DNA of 64,000 nucleotides from Doryteuthis pealeii. Lineage: Eukaryota > Mollusca > Cephalopoda > Myopsida > Loliginidae. How positions within the stretch are numbered: position 1 is the stretch's first letter; every line of letters begins with the position of its first letter. The stretch spans positions 52,101,833-52,165,832 of the forward strand of contig CM042157.1 of NCBI GenBank assembly GCA_023376005.1, read 5' to 3'. Made by a program: the position numbers and the translations under genes. The notes under the pieces are model-generated. The model did not search any database. It was not told where the DNA came from and saw only the letters and a list, made by a program, of their open reading frames with translations. Positions 12,149 to 24,413 of this stretch are shown piece by piece.

Positions 12149-13032
12149 TGTTATATCTTAGTTATCCCATAAAGCGTATGGTTTGCAAGGAAGAATAATG
12201 GACAAGATTAATTTGATAAAAATCGTTTATTGAAATAACGAGTGGAAAATTGTTGTTGTCGCCGTAGATAACGTAGTGGTTCTCTGGAGTGGCCGGGGGG
12301 TCGTGAGGTGTGGGTATCGTATGATACGTCGGAATCTCTCTGGCCTGGTGCAAGGCGTGAGGTGTAGAAGTTGAGTTGATACGTCACTGGTGTAGGGACC
12401 AAGTCAGGAATATTCTCAGTGGAATAGTGATGGTCAGGGAAAGGTGGTAGTGGCCGGGGATTGAGTTCGTCAACTTAGTATACTGTTGTAAGTGGATACG
12501 GTCACTTGGTGCGGAATAAAGTCAGGAATATCTCAGCGAGTTGTAGCGGGTAGCGTGTAGTGGTCAGGGGGTAAGGATGTCGCCTGGCTACGGTGAGGTG
12601 TTGAAGTAAGGCTGAGTGTCCGGGTGGGCGAGAGGCGGGCGTGGTGGTGGGTGCGTAGCAGTTCCTTGATCTCGTCTGTGGATATTCTCGGTTCCAGGCC
12701 GTCCGTCCAACTGCCGATTCTCAAAATACCCGAGCTATGCTGGTAGATGGGCTCCAGAATGCTTTTGGGGTTTTAGCGGGAGAAGTTTTTTATTGGCTAA
12801 ATCCGGATTCCTTACAATGTTATTTTTTGTTTATTTTGGACTTCCTCTCAAGCGTAACTCATCCGAGCCTATGCGCAGAACTGCGTCGAATTGGTCACTT
12901 CGTGAGAGGGACCATTGAGTTCCACATCCGTTTGTTTGCCTCCGACTTGAGTTTGGATGTTTTATGGTAGCGAGGTGTATTTTGTGAGTAAAGCATTGTG
13001 AATCATAAGAGATATCTTCTCTCTGATATAAA
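12149..13032 (-). mobile_element. LTR (5' LTR of the gag fragment)
   Basis: On the minus strand this ends ...ATATAACA followed by the primer site, as a 5' LTR should. Its other end (TATATCAGAGAGAAGATATC) abuts satellite A. It is an inverted copy of 14601-15498. A polyadenylation-like segment (AATAAACGATTTTTATC on the LTR strand) lies near its 3' part. Plus- and minus-strand short open frames within it have no recognised domain. Confidence 0.8.
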
Positions 13033-13738
13033 ATTCTAAGCAGAACTACAGGTAGGAGTAGGTCCATTAAAGATCTTAGGAATTTTCTAACAACGGAAGC
13101 CTCTATAGTAGTCCAGTGTATCAGCAATTGTTACAACTTACGGACGAGTCATATCGATGTCACGGGATCTTAGATTGTCTGTAAAAGCATGCATTCCGAG
13201 GTATATATTGGTTGTTTGCTAAGCAGAAACTACAGGAGGAGTAGTGTCCCATGTAAATAAGATTCTTAGAATTGTTGCTAAGCAAAACGTACAGAGCGAG
13301 TACTGGTCCATGTAAATATCTTCCACCAGGAATTGTTAAGCTAAGCAAACTAAGGAGAGTAGGCCTGTTAAATGATCTAGGACACTGTTAGCTAAGCAGA
13401 ACTACCAGGAGGAGTTAGGTTCCCATTAAAATGACTTAGGAATTGTTGCTAAGCAAAACTACAGGACGAGACGGTTCCCATGTAAAAGATCTTAGAGATT
13501 GTTGCTAAGCCAAATACAGGACGAGTATGGGGTCCCATTAAAAAGATCTTAGGAATTGTTGCTAAGCAGAACTACAGGAGAGTAGGTCCCATGTAAAAGA
13601 TCTTAGGAATATGTTGTATCGAACAACTACCACGGACGAGTAGGTCCCATGTAAATGATCTTAGGAATTTTGCTCAAGCAGAACTACAGTGAAAGAGTAG
13701 GTCCATTTAAAGATCTTAAGGAATTGTTGCAAGAGAAC
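13033..13738 (-). repeat. Satellite A, inverted and degenerate block
   Basis: About 12 units of satellite A on the opposite strand (CTAAGCAGAACTACAGGA..., AGTAGGTCCC..., AAGATCTTAGGAATTGTTG). Indels and substitutions are much denser than in blocks 1 and 3, either real decay or poor consensus quality. Confidence 0.93.
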
Positions 13739-14600
13739 AAAGAACCCGCTATAAAGGCAAGAATTACGTGGACCCCACTCGCTCACACGGACGCGACTGC
13801 CATATCCAACCACTACTAGCTCGACGGATGATGACAAACCATCCATAAGCATCAGGACTGTATTCCCCATGCCTATTACCCAACTCCATAATCGCCATCC
13901 AGACAATACCCCTTCAGGAAAAACTCACACCTTTTTTTCCAAATCCAGTACATCCACTCTAGTGTTAGCGAACGAAAAACTCCTTCCAAAATAATGTACC
14001 ATATAAAAAATAGCCTTCGTCTGTCGTCGCTCTGCGCTACCGGTAGCCATCATAATTAGCTTCAAGCGATACTTTTCTACCACACCAGGCGAAAGAGACA
14101 CACGACCAAAGCTATCGGTGGGGGTAAACCAGCAAAATTCTCCACCACAGAGAAAGACGAAAAATATCCCCACATCTTAGCTCCAACTTCAATCCCCAAA
14201 CCACGTGAAGAGGAAACCACGAATATCAACCCAACGATGTCAATAAACTATCTCCCAAAGCAAAATCACCATTCAACGCACCCGCCCTAACCAACGAAGG
14301 GACTACCTAAAAATGGGAAAAAAAAAAATCTGTGTACTAAGACCAACATTCTCACCATTTTCATCATGTGTCACTCACATGAATGCACATTATCTCCCAC
14401 CTCCTCCGTTATGGGGCAAATAAGTCAACTGACAACCCACATCAACAACATAAAAAACAAAACTAAAACCTATATCGATAATACTAATATTAGGCCTATT
14501 TCATACACGTCTTAAAAGAATTCTAATTTATTCATTCTGCCAACACACCACCTACATAACCATACATACACATTGTGAATCAAATTGATATCTTGGGGAT
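13739..14600. other. Spacer between the inverted LTRs, no recognised gene
   Basis: Less AT-rich than its surroundings. Short open frames exist on both strands (for example 13925-14173 minus), without a domain I recognise. It could be an LTR-element 3' region, because the plus-strand LTR starts at its right end, but no polypurine tract is convincing (TTGGGGAT precedes the LTR). Confidence 0.4.
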
Positions 14601-15498
14601 TGTTATATCAGAGAGAAGATACTCTATGATTCACAATGCTTACTCACAAAATACACCTCGCTACCATACATTCCAAAACTCAAGTCGGAGGCAACAACAA
14701 CGGATGTGAACTCAATGGTACCCTCTCACCAATGACCAATTCGACGCAGTTCTGCGCATAGGCTCGGGATTGAGTTACGCTTGAGAGGAAGTCCAAAATA
14801 AACAAAAAAATAAACATTGTAAGGAATCCGGATTTTTCAGCCAATAAAAAACTCTCCCGCTTAAACCCCCAAAAGCATTCTGGACCATCTACCAGCATAT
14901 AAGTCTGGTATTTGAGAATCGGCAGTTGGAACGGACGCCTGGAACGAGAAGATCACCACAGACGAAGGATCAAGGAACTGCTACGCACCCACCACCACGC
15001 ACGCCCTCGCCCAACCCGGACACTCAGCCTTACTTCAACACCTCACCGTAGCCAGCGACATCCTTACCCCCTGACCACTACAGCGCTACCCGCTACAACT
15101 CGCTGAGATATTCCTGACTTTATCCCGCACCAAGTGACCGTATCCACTTACAACAGTATCCTAAGTTGACGAACTCAACTCCCTCGGCCACTACCACCTT
15201 CCCTGACCCATCACTATTCCACTGAGATTATCCTGGACTTGGTCCCACACCAAGTGACCTATCAACTCCAACTTCTACCACCTCACGCCTTGCACCCAGG
15301 GCCAAGAGAGATTCCGACGTATCATACGATACCACACCTCACCGACCCCCGGCCACCCAGAGAACCACTACCGTTATCTACGGCGACAACAACAATTTTC
15401 ACACTCGTTATTTCAATAAACGATTTTTATCAAATTAATCTTGTCCATTATTCTTCCTTGCAAAACCATACGCTTTATGGGATAACTAATATATAACA
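14601..15498 (+). mobile_element. LTR, complete, inverted relative to 12149-13032
   Basis: Starts TGTTATATC and ends ATATAACA, perfect short terminal inverted repeats with TG...CA ends; 898 bp. It matches 12149-13032 in reverse orientation over its whole length with scattered indels. It is followed immediately by satellite A in mid-monomer (GCAACAATTCC), but its left flank is not satellite, so no target-site duplication is visible. Confidence 0.85.
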
Positions 15499-18400
15499 GC
15501 AACAATTCCTAAGATCTTTTAAATGGGACCTACTCCTCCTGTATCTTGCTTAGCAACAATTCTAAGATCATTTACATGGGACCTACTCGTCCTGTAGTTT
15601 TGCTTAGCACAATTCCTAAGATCTTTTAAATGGGACCTACTCATCCTGTAGTTCTGATAGCAACAATTCCTAAGATCTTTTAAATGGGACCTACTCCTCC
15701 GTAGTTCTGCTTAGCACAATTCCTAAGATCATTTACATGGGACCTACTCGTTCCTGTAGTTTTTGCTTAGCAACAATTCCTAAGATCATTTACATGGGAC
15801 CTACTCGTCCTGTAGTTTTGCTTAGCAACAATTCCTAAGATCATTTACATGGACCTACTCGTCCTGTAGTTTGCTTAGCAACAATTCCTTAAGATCTTTT
15901 AAATGGGACCTACTCCTCCTGTAGTTCTGCTTAGCAACAATTCCTAAGATCTTTTAAATGGGACCTACTCCTCCTGTAGTTCTGCTTAGCAACAATTCCT
16001 AAGATCATTTACATGGGACCTACTCGTCCTGTAGTTTGCTTAGCAACAATTCCTAAGATCTTTTAAATGGGACCTACTCCTCCTGTATGTTCTGCTTAGC
16101 AACAATTCCTAAGATCTTTAAATGGGAACCTACTCCTCCTGTAGTTCTGCTTAGCAACAATTTCCTAAGATCATTTACATGGGACCTACTCGTCCTGTAG
16201 TTTTGCTTAGCAACAATTCCTAAGATCATTTACATGGGACCTACTCTCCTGTAGTTGCTTAGCAACAATTCCTAAGATCATTACATGGACTACTCTCCTG
16301 TAGTTTTGCTTAGCAACAATTCTAAGATCTTTTAAATGGGACCTACTCCTCCTACTGTAGTTCTGCTTAGCGCAACAATTCCTAAGATCTTTTCAATGGA
16401 CCTACTCCTCCTGTGTTTTTTGCTTAGCAACAATTCCTAAATCATTTACATGGGACTACTCGTCCTGTGTAGTTTTTAGCAACAATTCCTAAGATCATTT
16501 ACATGGACCTACTCGTCCTGTATTTTGCCAATTCCTGAAGATCATTTACATGGACCTACTCGTCCTGTAGTTTGCTTAGCAACAATTCCTAAGATCATTA
16601 CATGGGACCTACTCTCCTGTAGTTTTGCTTAGCAACAATTCCTAAGATCTTTTAAATGGACCTAACTGGGACCTACTCCTCCGTAGTTTGCTTAGCAACA
16701 ATTCCTAAGATCATTTACATGGGACCTACTCGTCCTGTAGTTTTGCTTAGCAACAATTCTAAGATCTTTTAAATGGGACTACTCCTCCTGTAGTTCTGCT
16801 TAGCAACAATTCCTAAGATCATTTACATGGGACCTACTCGTCCTGTAGTTTGCTTAGCAACAATTCCTAAGATCATTTACATGGGACCTACTCGTCCTGT
16901 ATTTTTGCTTAGCAACAATTCCTAAGATCATTTACATGGGACCTACTCTCCTGTAGTTTTGCTTAGCAACAATTCCTAAGATCATTTACATGGACCTACT
17001 CGTCCTGTAGTTTTGCTTAGCAACAATTCCTAAAAATTTTACATGGACCTACTCGTCTGTAGTTTTGCTTAGCAACAATTCCTAAGATCATTTACATGGG
17101 ACCTTACTCGTCCTGTAGTTTTGCTTAGCAACAATTCCTAAGATCATTTACATGGGACCTACTCGTCCTGTAGTTTTGCTTAGCAACAATTCCTAAGATC
17201 ATTTACATGGACCTACTCGTCCTGTAGTTTTCTTAGCAACAATTCCTAAGATCATTTACATGGGACCTACTCGTCCTGTAGTTCTGCTTAGAAACAATTC
17301 CTAAGATCTTTTAAATGGGACCTACTCATCCTGTAGTTCTGCTTAGCAACAATTCCTAAGATCTTTTAAATGGGACCTACTCCTCCTCTAGTTCTGCTTA
17401 GCAACAATTCCTAAGATCTTTTAAATGGGACCTACTCGTCCTGTAGTTCTGCTTAGCAACAATTTCCTAAGATCTTTTAAATGGGACCTACTCGTCCTGT
17501 AGTTTAGCTTAGCAACAATTCCTAAAAATCTTTTAAATGGGACCTACTCGTCCTGTAGTTTAGCTTAGCAACAATTCCTAAGATCATTTACATGGGACCT
17601 ACTCGTCCTGTAGTTTTGCTTAGCAACTCCAAGATCTTTAAATGGGACCTACTCGTCCTGTAGTTTTGCTTAGCAAACAATTCCTAAGATCTTTTAAATG
17701 GACCTACTCGTCCTGTAGTTTGCTTAGCAACAATTCCTAAGATCTTTTAAATGGGACCTACTCCTCCTGTAGTTCTGCTTAGCAACAATTCCTAAGATCT
17801 TTTAAATGGGACCTACTCGTCCTGTAGTTTTGCTTAGCAACAATTCCTAAGATCATTTACATGGGACCTACTCGTCCTGTAGTTTTGCTTAGCAACAATT
17901 CCTAAGATCTTTTAAATGGGACCTACTCCTCCTGTAGTTCTGCTTAGCAACAATTCCTAAGATCTTTAAATGGGACCTACTCTCCTGTAGTTCTGCTTAG
18001 CAACAATTCCTAAGATCATTTACATGGGACCTACTCGTCCTGTAGTTTTGCTTAGCAACAATTCCTAAGATCTTTTAAATGGGACCTACTCCTCCTGTAG
18101 TTCTGCTTAGCAACAATTCCTAGATCATTTACATGGACCTACTCGTCCTGTAGTTTTGCTTAGCAACAATTCCTAAGATCATTTACATGGGACCTACTCG
18201 TCCTGTGTAGTTTGCTTAGCAACAATTCCTAAGATCATTTACATGGGACCTACTCGTCCTTAGTTTTGCTTAGCAACAAACATTAGCTTAGCAACAATTC
18301 CTAAGATCTTTTAAATGGGACCTACTCGTTCTGTAGTTCTGCTTAGCAACAATTCCTAAGATCTTTTAAACGTAATCTACTCATCCGTTCTGCTTTAGCA

Positions 18401-20413
18401 ACAATTCCTAAGATCTTTTAAATGGACCTACTCCTCCTGTAGTTCTGCTTAGCAACAATTCCTAAGATCTTTTAAATGGGACCTACTCTCCTGTAGTTTT
18501 GCTTAGCAACAATTCCTAAGATTCTTTTAAATGGACCTACTCGTCCTGTAGTTCTGCTTAGCAACAATTCCTAAGATCTTTTAAACGTAATCTACTCATC
18601 CTGTGGTTCTGCTTAGCAACAATTCCTAAGATCTTTTAATCTATACAATTCTAAGGGACCTACTCGTTCTGTAGTTCTGCTTAGCAACAATTCCTAAGAT
18701 CTTTTAAATGGGACCTACTCGTCCTGTAGTTCTGCTTAGCAACAATTCCTAAGATCTTTTAAACGTAATCTACACATCCTGTAGTTCTGCTTAGCAACAA
18801 TTCCTAAGATCTTTTAAATGGGACCTACTCGTCCTGTAGTTTCTGCTTAGCAACAATTCCTAAGATCTTTTAAACGGAATCTACTCATCCTGTAGTTCTG
18901 CTTAGCAACAATTCCTAAGATCTTTTAAATGGGACCTATTCGTCCTGTAGTTTTGCTTAGCAACAATTCCTAAGATCTTTTAAATGGACCTACTCGTCCT
19001 GTAGTTTTGCTTAGCAACAATTCCTAAGATCTTTTAAACGGAATCTACTCATCCTGTAGTTCTGCTTAGCAACAATTCCTAAGATCTTTTAAATGGAATC
19101 TACTCGTCCTGTAGTTCTGCTTAGCAACAATTCCTAAAATCTTTTAAATGGAATCTACTCTTTCTGTAGTTTTGCTTAACAACAATTCCTAAGATCTTTT
19201 AAATGGAATCTACTCGTCCTGTAGTTTTGCTTAGCAACAATTCCTAAGATCTTTTAAATGGAATCTACTCGGACTGTAATTTTGCTTAACAACAATTCCT
19301 AGGATCTTTTAAATGGAATCTACTCGTCCTGTAGTTTTGCTTAACAACAATTCCTAAGATCGTTTAAATGGAATGTACTCGTCCTGTAGTTTTGCTTAAC
19401 AACAATTCCTAGGATCTTTTAAATGGAATCTACTCGTTCTGTAGTTTTGCTTAACAACAATTCCTAAAATCTTTCAAATTGGACCTACTCGTCCCGTAGT
19501 TTTGCTTAGCAACAATTCCCAAGATCTTTTAAATGGAACCTACTCGTCCTGTAGTTCTGCTTAGCAACAATTCCCAAGCTCTTTTAAATGGGACCTACTC
19601 GTCCTGTAGTTTTGCCTAGTAACAATTCCCAAGATCTTTTAAATGGGACCTACTCGTCCTGTAGTTCTGCTTAGCAACAATTCTTAAAATCTTTTAAATG
19701 GAACCTACTCGTCCTGTAGTTTTGCCTAGCAACAATTCCTAAGATCTTTTAAATGGGACCTATTCGTCCTGTAGTTCTGCTTAGCAACAATTCCTAAAAT
19801 CTTTTAAATGGAATCTACTCGTCCTGTAGTTCTGCTTAGCAACAATTCGCAAGATCTTTTAAATGGGACCTACTCGTCCTGTAGTTCTGCTTAGCAACAA
19901 TTCTTAAAATCTTTTAAATGGAACCTACTCATCTTGTAGTTTTGCTTAGCAACAATTCCTAAAATCTTTCAAATTGGACCTACTCGTCCTGTAGTTCTGC
20001 TTAGCAACAATTCCTAAGATCTTTTTAATGGGACCTACTCTTCCTGTAGTTTAGCTTAGCAACAATTCCTAAAATCTTTTAAATGGGACCTACTCATCTT
20101 GTAGTTTTGCTTAGCAATAATTCCTGAAATCTTTTAAATGGAATCTACTCTTTCTGTAGTTTTTCTTGGCAACAATTCTTAAAATCTTTTAAATGGAATC
20201 TACTCGCCCTGTAGTTCTGCTTAGCAACAATTCCTAAAACCTTTTAAATGGAACCTACTCTTCCTGTAGTTTTGCTTAGCAACAATTCCCAAGATCTTTT
20301 AAATGGATCCTACTCCTCCCGTAGTTTTGCTTAGCAACAATTCATAAAATCTTTTAAGTGGAATCTACTCGTCCCGTAGTTTTGCTTAGCAACAATTCAT
20401 AAAATCTTTTAAA
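15499..20413 (+). repeat. Satellite A array, block 3
   Basis: About 89 copies of the 55-bp unit in the same orientation as block 1. From about 18360 a diverged form appears (TTTTAAACGTAATCTACTCATCC), and from about 18860 to the end most units read TGGAATCTACTC or TGGAACCTACTC with GCTTAACAACAA, a gradient of divergence toward the right edge. The last unit ends at the hairpin that follows. Confidence 0.97.
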
Positions 20414-20456
20414 TGTAAAAATTTATTAAGTTGGTCCTACTTAATCAATTTTTACA
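20414..20456. repeat. Near-perfect hairpin at the satellite edge
   Basis: Arms 20414-20431 and 20439-20456 pair at 17 of 18 positions around the loop TGGTCCT. It sits exactly where the satellite stops and the BEL flank starts. Function unknown. Confidence 0.9.
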
Positions 20457-20632
20457 CATTCCTGCTTGCGGAGAAAGTCATGAACACTGCGGTATATTCT
20501 AATGAGTTTAACATTATTATTAATCTGTAGGTTTTTTTTTCTAATTTACATTTTTTTTTAATGATTTATTATTTTGCATATCTTGCATTTTGTGTTCTTT
20601 CATCAATTTTTTTTCCTTTTTGATCCTTATAA

Positions 20633-21927
20633 TTAATAATATAAGTATGGATCATCTTTTCTGTATTTTAAGCGAACTGATCTCTTCGGACGCAAGGAGT
20701 TACAGTTTTGTGAAGCTTTTGTGGCAGACGTGTCTTTTGTCACAGGTACATTGGTAGTAGGGTTTGGGTTGTTCTCTTTCTTTGTTTCCTCCAGTTCAGG
20801 TGTGAGAGGGTGGTAGTCGTGACTCAGTGACAATTCTAATGGGTACAGGTGTTTTTTGAGTATGTTTGAGTCACTCCATCACCTCTCTTGACCCAAACCA
20901 ATTGAATCTTATCATCTCCAGGAAAGAGTTCAACTACCCTACCAAGTTGCCAATAAGGTCTAGGCTTCAAGGGATTTTTTATGAGGATTACATCATCTAA
21001 TTTAATTTTGTTAGAGAATTTTATCTCATGTAGATCCTTGCAATTTTCTCTAAGGCCGAGCAGATATTCCTCATACCACATTTCTCGGAACATTTCTAGT
21101 ATTTTTTCTCGCAGCTCCAAGGTCTCAATGAAGTCAGCCCTTGCTGGGCGGGGTTCAGTTTCTCCCACATTTTGAATGTTAGATTGCACCACAAGTCTGC
21201 TATTGGCTTTTGGATGCCAAAAAAAAAAAACAATTTGGAGTGATGAACATCGATATGTGAGGGGTCTGGAGTTTATGGCATTTTGGACATCTGTAAGTAA
21301 TGTCAGAAGGTCAAAATATTTTATTTTGGATCCACCGATGCTTTTATGCAGACATGACTTTACTACTCGGATCAAGCGCTCTCATGTGCTTCCTATCCAT
21401 GGAGAATATTAGGGTATTTTGATGTGCTTGATTTGGTAGCTGCTAAATTTATTTTCAAAGTCTGCAGACTGTACATGGTGTTCCACAATATCTTCTCCCA
21501 GGGCTGCATTAAATGATCTGGCATTGTTGCTGTAGATGTAGGAGGGAGTGCCATATATATTGGAAGATCTGACTAATGCTTGGACAAATGCAGCTGTGGG
21601 CATATCTTCCACAAGCTAATTTAGGCAAGTAAAAATCAGTATGTCCATTTTTTTGTAGTTCTCTCCTTGTTTGACCCACACATATCCAGTGTAATCAATC
21701 CCTGTTTGTTTAAATGACTTGATGAAATTGATTCTGTGCTTTGGTAGATTTGTTATTTTGGGGTATTTGAATGCTAAGTTATTGAACTTTTTGCATGTGA
21801 AGCATTTTGAGATTACTTTTTTCACTGCTTGCCTAGCTTGGGGCACCCAAAATCCTGCAAGCCTTAACTTTGTCAGAGTGGCATTGATTCCTAGATGCTT
21901 GCATTTCTCATGACAATTAATGATCAC
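20633..21927 (-). pseudogene. BEL/Pao integrase and Pol C-terminal tail
   Basis: The N-terminal zinc-binding part is in 21616-21927 (HEKCKHLG..., then CFTCKK), followed by the first catalytic Asp in GIDYTG. The second Asp position reads SNN (21409-21612), an Asn where the family has Asp. A TGA stop lies just before the third residue (ER) near 21384-21390. The frame reopens at 20836-21375 with INSRPLTY and the C-terminal WQLGRVVELFPGDD segment. A one-base frameshift in an A-run near 20842-20847 separates the tail 20633-20833, which ends RPKRSVRLKYRKDD. The protein would have inserted element cDNA into chromosomes; with these breaks it cannot. Confidence 0.88.
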
Positions 21928-22850
21928 TAGTTCTGGTACTTGGCTAGAATAATTGGATATATTTGCTCGTACTCATACATTGAGGTTTGAGCTACCTTGC
22001 CATCCATTCTTAGTATTCCTTTGCCCTTTAAGAATATATTAAAATTCTTGACAAGGTCAGGAGGAGTGTCTTTGGGGTCCTTTAGGTAAGTGATTACCTT
22101 TTGAAATGTTTGCTGTTGCATTAATTTAAAAAGATAAATCCTTGCACAGTGATCAGGATCTGAAGCATTCATGAATCTGAAAACAAATGCTGTAGCTTTT
22201 ATCAGCTTTGTCAACTTGGAAAATCGATTGAAGGGTATGATGGGTTCTACCCTTGAATCGGAAGCTGTGTTGTGCAATATTGTTGATTTTACTAAGTCTT
22301 TGTTTTTTGAACTCAAGCATTCCAGGCTGCTATTAGGCCAATTTATTGGGATTTCCACAATCCACTTTGGACCATATGTCCAGTATTGCAAAATCTGTTG
22401 GAATTTTTGTAGGGAAATTCCTCGGGACAGAAGATCAGCAGGATTTTCCGCAGTAGACACATACTTGAAATGTACTTCCACTGAATACTCTTGTTTGATT
22501 TCGCTTATCATTTTGTGGACATCCTTTAACCTGTTTCTGGTGTACTGGCTTTTTGTTTTAATATTTTCTGACAGTAACCATGACAGAACAACTTGGGCAT
22601 CCAACCACTATGTAAATATGCTTAATTTTCATCTGTGCATATCATTTTAGTAAGGTCGGCAGTGTTTTTACTGCCAAGTATGCCAACAGTAGTTCCAATT
22701 TGGGTAATGTTTTTGATTTCATAGGTGCCACCTCGGTTTTTGCTAATATGAAATGCGACCTACTGTTCTGCACTTTGTAAACCACAAATCCATATGCATT
22801 TGGTGATGCATTACAACAAATGCACAAGTTTAATGAGCTGTCCTGATCGA
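21927..22850 (-). pseudogene. BEL/Pao RNase H and connection
   Basis: The first half (22642-22827) has CNASPNAYGFVVY and APMKSKTLPKLELLLA, the Pao RNase H signature, with Asn in place of the usual first catalytic Asp. The second half (21927-22604) starts MDAQVVLSWL and contains ENPADLLSRGIS, a hallmark of the Pao RNase H C-terminus, then the linker to integrase. The two halves are in different frames. RNase H would degrade RNA in the RNA-DNA hybrid during reverse transcription. Confidence 0.87.
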
Positions 22851-22854
22851 TGGC

Positions 22855-23900
22855 TTATCTTGGGAATTTTAGAACACTCAGGCATGATAGGTCCCCTGCC
22901 AAAGCTGTCCAAAGTTGTTGTAATTGAGCTGGTATGACATCATCCCAGCTCAGTTTCTGAGACCATAACTCTCTCAGTAATATCTTTGCTCTAACCATCA
23001 CGGGGATGCAAAGAGATAAGGGGTCAAAAACTCTTGCTGTTTGGGACAACACACCTCTTTTAGTTTTCACATTTTGGTTCACCTCCATGTTCGAAATCTG
23101 TAAGGTGTCCATTTTTGGGTTATACTTATAACCTAGGACTTTTTCCAGGTCGCTGGCATGTTGGACAATTCTGTTGTCCTTCTCCACCTGTTTCTTTAGT
23201 TGCTCACAATTTGAGTTGCATGATCTTAGATCGAAGCCACCTTTCCATAAGCGATTTACTGCTTCTTTGTATAGATGATGCAATTCCTCTGGGAAATTGC
23301 CAGTTTTACATAAATTGTCCATGTAAAAATTGTTTTTCAGCATTTGCATATATGGATCATCCGGGAACTGCTGAGCGTGGCGCCTCAATACGTACAGGAG
23401 TATAACGGGGCTGGCGTTGAACCCAAATATTAGGGTGCTGTATCTAAAGCAAATTATTTTATCTCCTTCCTTTAAGAAGAAGCAAAATCGGTTCTTATTT
23501 TTTTTTCAGAGTTTAATTTGATAATCAGGAAGGCCTTCCTGGTGTCTGCTAATAAGATGTATTTGTTGGTCCTGAACAATAACAGCAGCTCCAGCATATC
23601 GTTTATCAGGTTGATACCTGGATATGATGCTTCATTAAGGGAACAACTACCTCTTGTTTCAGGGAGCAGAAACACTGGTCTTATCTTTGTGGTGGACTGT
23701 TCATCCGTTTTGATAACTGGCCTGTGAGGGATCCATATATATTCGGAGAACTTATCCGGTGATACTTCAATCCTTTCAATAATTCCATCACTTTCCTGTT
23801 GGTAGAAGGCATCATTGTATTCCTTGTTTAATTTTTTGCTTTGCAGGTACTTCATTGTTTTATCAAGTACCTTGAGTGCCACTTGGTAGTTGGAAGGGAC
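22855..23900 (-). pseudogene. BEL/Pao reverse transcriptase
   Basis: The fingers and palm start is in 23472-23882: IWIPHRPVIKTDEQSTTKIR and the first catalytic Asp in LLADTRKAFLIIKL. The rest is in 22855-23388 with the active-site box reading YMDN instead of Y-x-D-D. RGVLSQTARVFDPLSL, a conserved Pao motif, follows. About 80 bp between the two frames (23389-23471) is shifted. The enzyme copied element RNA into DNA; loss of one catalytic Asp and the frameshift make it inactive as read. Confidence 0.9.
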
Positions 23901-23939
23901 CGTTTTGATTTTATCTTCGTACCAAGGAAGATATACATA

Positions 23940-24413
23940 TTAGGCATTGTCTTTAAAGTAGATTGACTCTTTGAATATTTTTATTTGGGATTTGTCGTAA
24001 TCACTGACAAATTCATTCTCGTTAGTAGATGAACCGAATGAATCAACATCAAACATTTTCTCCAGGTTATGTTCAACCGAGCTTTCGTCGAAAAATTCTG
24101 GGAATGGATCCGGATAACTTTTATTAGGGTTCAAAACAAAATTTACACTTTCTTCAGGACAGGAAGAATAACCTGTAATGATGGTGTAGTAACTGTTGTC
24201 TGGGGCGCTCCTTTTAGCTCTCGCCCGGGTGATCTGTTCCTTGTAGAGGAAATAATGACTGTTGGCCAGGGGAGCGATGCCTGTAGGAAATTCCCAGACT
24301 GTTCCATTCATGCATTTTATGATCTTGATATCCATGAACTGGATTATATAATCCAGTCCTATGAGTCCATGTACGCGTACTTGATCACTGCCATTGTCAG
24401 CGAAGGCTAACAA
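23940..24413 (-). pseudogene. BEL/Pao protease C-terminal part and linker
   Basis: VHGLIGLDYIIQFMDIKII matches the second half of the Pao aspartic protease, which is normally continuous with the DTGS segment at the end of the preceding frame (24407-25453). The frames overlap by a few bases, so a frameshift splits the protease. Residues after about 60 form the acidic linker (ENEFVSDYDKSQIKIFKES) toward RT. Confidence 0.8.

Noticed and set aside
1..20413. Regular repeats suggesting a CRISPR array
   Set aside because: Units are directly adjacent with no unique spacers and vary by point changes and indels; this is satellite DNA in a eukaryotic context.
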